From contig NC_135259.1 in the NCBI RefSeq assembly GCF_964204865.1, positions 13,526,974-13,590,973 on the forward strand: a DNA stretch of 64,000 nt, in the 5' to 3' direction. Shown here piece by piece: positions 59,901 through 64,000 of the stretch (positions within the stretch are counted from its first letter, which is position 1; every line of letters begins with the position of its first letter). Made by a program: the position numbers and the translations under genes. The DNA is from Styela clava. Taxonomy: Eukaryota; Chordata; Ascidiacea; Stolidobranchia; Styelidae. The notes beneath the pieces were generated by a model. It had not been told where the DNA came from, did not search any database, and saw only the letters and a list, made by a program, of their open reading frames with translations.

Positions 59901-62900
59901 TGTAATCCACATCGTGTATGAATGAAAGCGAGCCCTTATCTAAAAACGAATCAATTGACATAAATTATATGTATATGAGAAAGCATGAATTCCAATATCT
60001 GGCCTAACTGCAGTACCGGTAGACTATGCGACTCACACAGGAATGTGGCTGAGCAGTGGGCACAAAAGCGTGCAAAAACCTAATCAATGATAAGTAATAA
60101 GTTTGATCTGATTTTCATATGGAACGCCCACACGACACTTAAATTTCAAAACCAACAATACAGTTTTGCACCAGTTAGTTAGTGCAAAAGCGCTCCATCC
60201 GTCTAGTATTACATATATCCATTACCCACTTGAGCAACAAAATGGAGGTTGTACCTATGTAACTAATTTGGTCTATTCTGCTGAAGTGCCTATGATTTCC
60301 AACCAATTTTAAAATTATCCATCAAATAGTGAAATTACTTTGCTAATTATATCACTTTTCAAAAAAAGTTTATAAATGTTGATGGGAATTTTTGCAATGG
60401 AATCCCCATTTAGTTATCGCTGTGATAAATCCTTGCTTTTTCCGTGTGCAGATATACTTTCGTACCAATTTCAACCTTTCCGTTAATTACACTCTTCTGT
60501 AAAATTGCTAGCTGATTTTGAACAAATGAGCAATGCTCAAACATATGAACACGGAAGTTCAATGATTATTCTCAGTATCGCTAGCCTACACTACGACATA
60601 CACTGGAATCTAGTCGCTCAAAAGTATCAATCAAATTGAAAATCAAGTCCCAGCGCACTGCAAAATCACATAGTACCAGTAACGCCGCACCTGTGAAGTA
60701 ATGAGGGCCAGTGACCCATATGAACATTTTGAGTCAAATAAACTATATAAACTTTTACAGGATTATTATATAGAGTTAAATTCAGCACTGAACATCTCAA
60801 GAATGTATCGTGGACAAATACAAAACGATTAATCAGTGGAAACTTGCTTTGCCTCTCAAAGACTGTAGATAAGTTTGAAGTATGTTAAATTTGAATTCAA
60901 TGTTGCATGAGGATATAGACTGAGGATATGTAGATCAGCCAATTTTAGTTATTGTTTCCTCATTATTACAGAAAGATCTTGTGTTTGCTGTGGTTGTGGA
61001 CAGAAATCCAAAAGACTTGGTCGAGGGTTTATTGTGGATAAAAATTCTTTACGAAAATGAATCAAAGAATCCGTACAATATACCGGTAAATCCATTCCTG
61101 CGGAATTCCCGAACCACGACAACGGGTAATAATTAAATTACAATTTAGTCTAATTAAAATTTGGTTTTGGATACTAGGATTTCTAACAAGAGAAAAAAAC
61201 GATCTAAAATTGATCTTTTAATTTTATCTTTATATACTTGTATCTTTTAATTATTTTGCGGTGGCACAGAGGATATATGAAAAGCATTTTTTTTAAATAT
61301 ATACTTTTTATCTGTGGTTATCGGGATGGAACACGCATAAGTTTTCGTTTCGTGTGCTACACCATGTTGTGTGATTTTGAGTGTGATGGAACTAAATTGT
61401 GCCCAGTCGGGTAACTGTCGTGCACACTGCGTACACACTGCCTTCATCTCAACTAGAGAAGCTATTATAACGTGTTGACGTCCCATCATCTGGATTCTAA
61501 AATCTCATCAATTTAAGTCACTAATTTCCAATTATATTTGCCATTGAATGTCACCGTCGGAGTGCAAAACCGAGTTACAATCTCTAACTCGATCGGGGGT
61601 CATTCGATTTAATTCTATCATAAATTTAAGAAGGCATTGGTTATTTTACTGTTTTCATGTAATTGCAAAATAGCCCTATTTGCTAATCTAATATATTTTT
61701 TATTCTAGTAAGGATTAAAGACAACATTGATTACAATGCGATTTATACAATGGTTGAATCAGAAGCGTTTTTTGAAGCCTATACACATGTGCTGTCGGCA
61801 CTAAAAGGTAAACTTGAGTTAGAATTAATCTACGACCTTCACCAATTATTGAATTTACTAGAAAAAAATACATTGGTTGCAGTGGTTCTGTTAACTGAAA
61901 AAATGATTCACGGAAAAATCGAACGCACGCAGTTCAAACGCACAATTTCTATCTAAAATACCATATCATAGGAAACACAAACATTGTGTAGAAATAGGTA
62001 CGGGTGGAGCTTCTGTCATCCGCCTACAAGACGACGTTCTCACAACAAAAATGGGCGGTCATTCTCGTCTTGAAAATATTAATACATTTTATATATATTT
62101 TCGTTTTAATATTCAGAAACAGAAACAGTTCCTTTGAATAGATATATTGTCCAATGCTCCAAACACGTGAAACGTCCGAAGTACATGAACAAATCTACAT
62201 CTTATAGGATCAAGACATATTGTACCAACTCTTCAGACGAAGATAAAATTGAAGGTATCTAGATCATGCAATATTTGAAATAGGAAGGAATAAAACCATT
62301 AGATATTTATCAAATTACCTGCGTAGAAAAGTTTAATCTTTAATATTATATGCAAGTTCATCAGAGCAATTCAAGAATGAACAATTAAGGTTGGAAGTAA
62401 GGAATTACAAATTACTGCTATTATATATATATATATTATACCTTATGTTATATGACACCATAAATCTCATGCTTTGAAATCAATTTGCTATTTAACGTGT
62501 ATTTTTATAAAAATTTTGTAATCAAACCAAACACAATCACGGTATCCATCTTTTCCGTGACTGCAACTCTTTTGTTATTACTTTTTCCACCATAACTTGA
62601 GGGCTAGTAACCTAGCTTTGGAAAATCTCGTATGGAGAATAAATTAAAATTAATCTAATACGCATAATTTGACATAACTTTCTGTTTTTATTTTGTTAGA
62701 AGTACTAACGCATAATTCTCTCTAGCTAAACACAAATGGAAAAAGGTTAGACTGCTAAAAGATAGTGAATGGCCCGATGCAAGTAAACTTAATCTCAACC
62801 AAGTACAAGCAGATGCATTGAAATTGGCTTTGACTAAAGAATTTGCCGTTATACAAGGCCCACCTGGCACAGGAAAGACACACGTTAGTGTGCAAATCAT

Positions 62901-64000
62901 GGAAATTTTACTAGCTAATGCAAAAAAGTGGCGGTAAGTTAATATAAGGGGTAGTTGTGTGATTCAAAAGTGAAACCAAATAATTCAAAATTATTTATCG
63001 ACTAGTTTTTGAGTAAAATCATTCAATCATCAATCAGTGTTTTAAACTTTTTTCACTTCTACTACTTTCTAATATAGGTATCTTTTGATACATTTTGCTA
63101 CCAAGTATTATTTTTCCTTTAAATTTCGGAATGAGCCATTGACTCATATACTATTGAAATTACAAAATGAAAATCCACAAATGTGTTTTGTTATAATATC
63201 CAAATTGCACATTATGTAGCAAGAAGGAATGTTTTTTGGTTGAAGCAAAAATGCTGTGAATGTTAATTTGCTGTATATTTTGATATGTCAAAACTTGGTT
63301 TTGTTTAATTTCAGACGCCATGAGTCCCACTCTCCTATTTTGGTCGTATGCTACACAAATCATGCACTCGACCAATTTGTGGAAAGTATTGAAGAATATT
63401 GCAAAAATATTATTAGAATAGGAGGTCGGTGCAACAGCGACGTTGTTGCAGAATATACGCTTGCATCGATTAAAAAAGAAATGAAAAATAAAAACAATTC
63501 TCGATTCAAGAAGTCAATTGGTTCTTCTATAGGTTGGTATTAATTTGATATACAGATTCTTTTGTTAATTTTTTTTTCTGCTGTAAATAAATTGTTATTC
63601 TGCAAGTAATAACTCGTTAAACAGAACATTCTGTAATTCGGTATACACAAGTATTTGAAAATAAAAAAATGATAAAATTGATCTTCTGTCTCCAAATCAT
63701 TTAGAACCTCATTCAATTGCATTCGCCTGTTTCGTTATATTAAAGATTAGGATCTCCGTCTATATATACTTCTAATCAATTACAAGACATACAAACTTTG
63801 GCATTTGTCACGTTGAAAGTTCTTCAAAAATTACTTTTTATTTCGCAGGTGCCCTCAAGAATGGCGAGAGTATTTTTCGAGAAAGTACTTTTCAAATAGA
63901 AGTTTCTCTTCTAGGTGTGCTGAAATTCGATCAACTCAAAGAATTTATTCCTGATGTGCTTTATACCCAGCTATGTCAGTACAGAGAACGTGAAATTTTG
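56907..64000 (+). CDS. Second ZNFX1-like gene, 5' part (runs off the window)
   Basis: Exons matching the first gene: 56907-56986, 57054-57143, a divergent exon from 57644 (donor uncertain), 57846-57956, 58332-58484, 58743-58831, 59802-59876, 60761-60879, 60972-61125, 61709-61807, 62117-62254, 62726-62933 (Walker A GPPGTGKT), 63315-63532 (VVCYTNHALDQFVESIEEY) and 63849-63989. All visible frames are intact, including SPDNFRDIPVIPR and DEHYLDVQFRLMREDYIRP. Only one helicase cassette is visible. Its protein agrees with cassette 1 in most exons but with cassette 2 in the last one (IFRES, LKFDQL). Motifs II-VI and the zinc fingers would lie beyond the right edge. Confidence 0.86.
59092..59296. mobile_element. 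Small fold-back element, duplicate of the one at 29,963
   Basis: It has the same TTTGAACCC-bearing inverted ends and the same ATACAGTA flanks (59084-59091 and 59297-59304) at the orthologous intron position in the second ZNFX1-like gene. Confidence 0.75.

Larger units (their letters stand above)
52265..64000. repeat. Segmental duplication, right copy
   Basis: This has the same order and orientation as 19,235-37,104. It carries a private hAT insertion (52,421-53,071), a private insertion around 56,060-56,400 that begins CAGTGTTCCGCGG, and a 2.7-kb loss that removed the first DOMON module. Identity by eye is moderate from 52.3 to about 58 kb and very high, introns included, from about 58.5 kb onward. 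Confidence 0.88.

Overview
The window is invertebrate nuclear DNA. It is AT-rich, its genes are split by many short GT-AG introns, and it carries a tRNA-derived SINE, a non-LTR retrotransposon remnant, hAT and Tc1/mariner-like transposons and fold-back elements. The overall style (compact introns, DOMON and ZNFX1-family genes, many small DNA transposons) fits a tunicate or similar marine invertebrate, but nothing in the sequence proves the taxon. No prokaryotic, organellar or CRISPR features were seen.

Region 1-5.9 kb is mostly featureless. It holds a possible 3' exon of an unrecognised plus-strand gene near 2.45-2.76 kb and a complete tRNA-type SINE at about 4.0-4.3 kb. From 22,621 down to about 5,880 on the minus strand I can assemble one gene of about 30 exons whose reading frame closes: a signal peptide followed by six DOMON domains of the dopamine beta-hydroxylase type. 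Two large exons add long histidine-rich repeats directly in front of DOMON 4 (about 14 units of 26 residues) and DOMON 6 (short HTHS-type units). No copper monooxygenase domain follows. The product is predicted to be a secreted protein of about 1,600 residues with strong metal-binding potential.

Head to head with it on the plus strand, from 26,406 to 50,650, is a ZNFX1-like gene. It has an acidic N-terminus, a ZNFX1 N-terminal region, an SF1 helicase with motifs I to VI, NFX1-type zinc fingers and a short C-terminus. Taken in a single pass its exons also close in frame (about 1,610 codons). Five exons carrying Walker A and motif Ia are duplicated in tandem (34.8-37.1 kb and 37.8-40.0 kb). Each copy is an 804-nt cassette with phase-1 borders, so the cassettes could be used alternatively or together.

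From about 52.26 kb to the right edge the same neighbourhood recurs as a segmental duplication. It holds a decayed two-exon remnant of the DOMON gene, the shared intergenic DNA and a second ZNFX1-like gene that runs off the window. Comparing the copies exposes several transposon insertions with empty sites and target duplications, and shows a mosaic of near-identical and more diverged blocks. The main points of interest are the hexa-DOMON/histidine-repeat protein and the duplicating ZNFX1 locus. ZNFX1 relatives act in antiviral RNA sensing in vertebrates and in small-RNA inheritance in nematodes.
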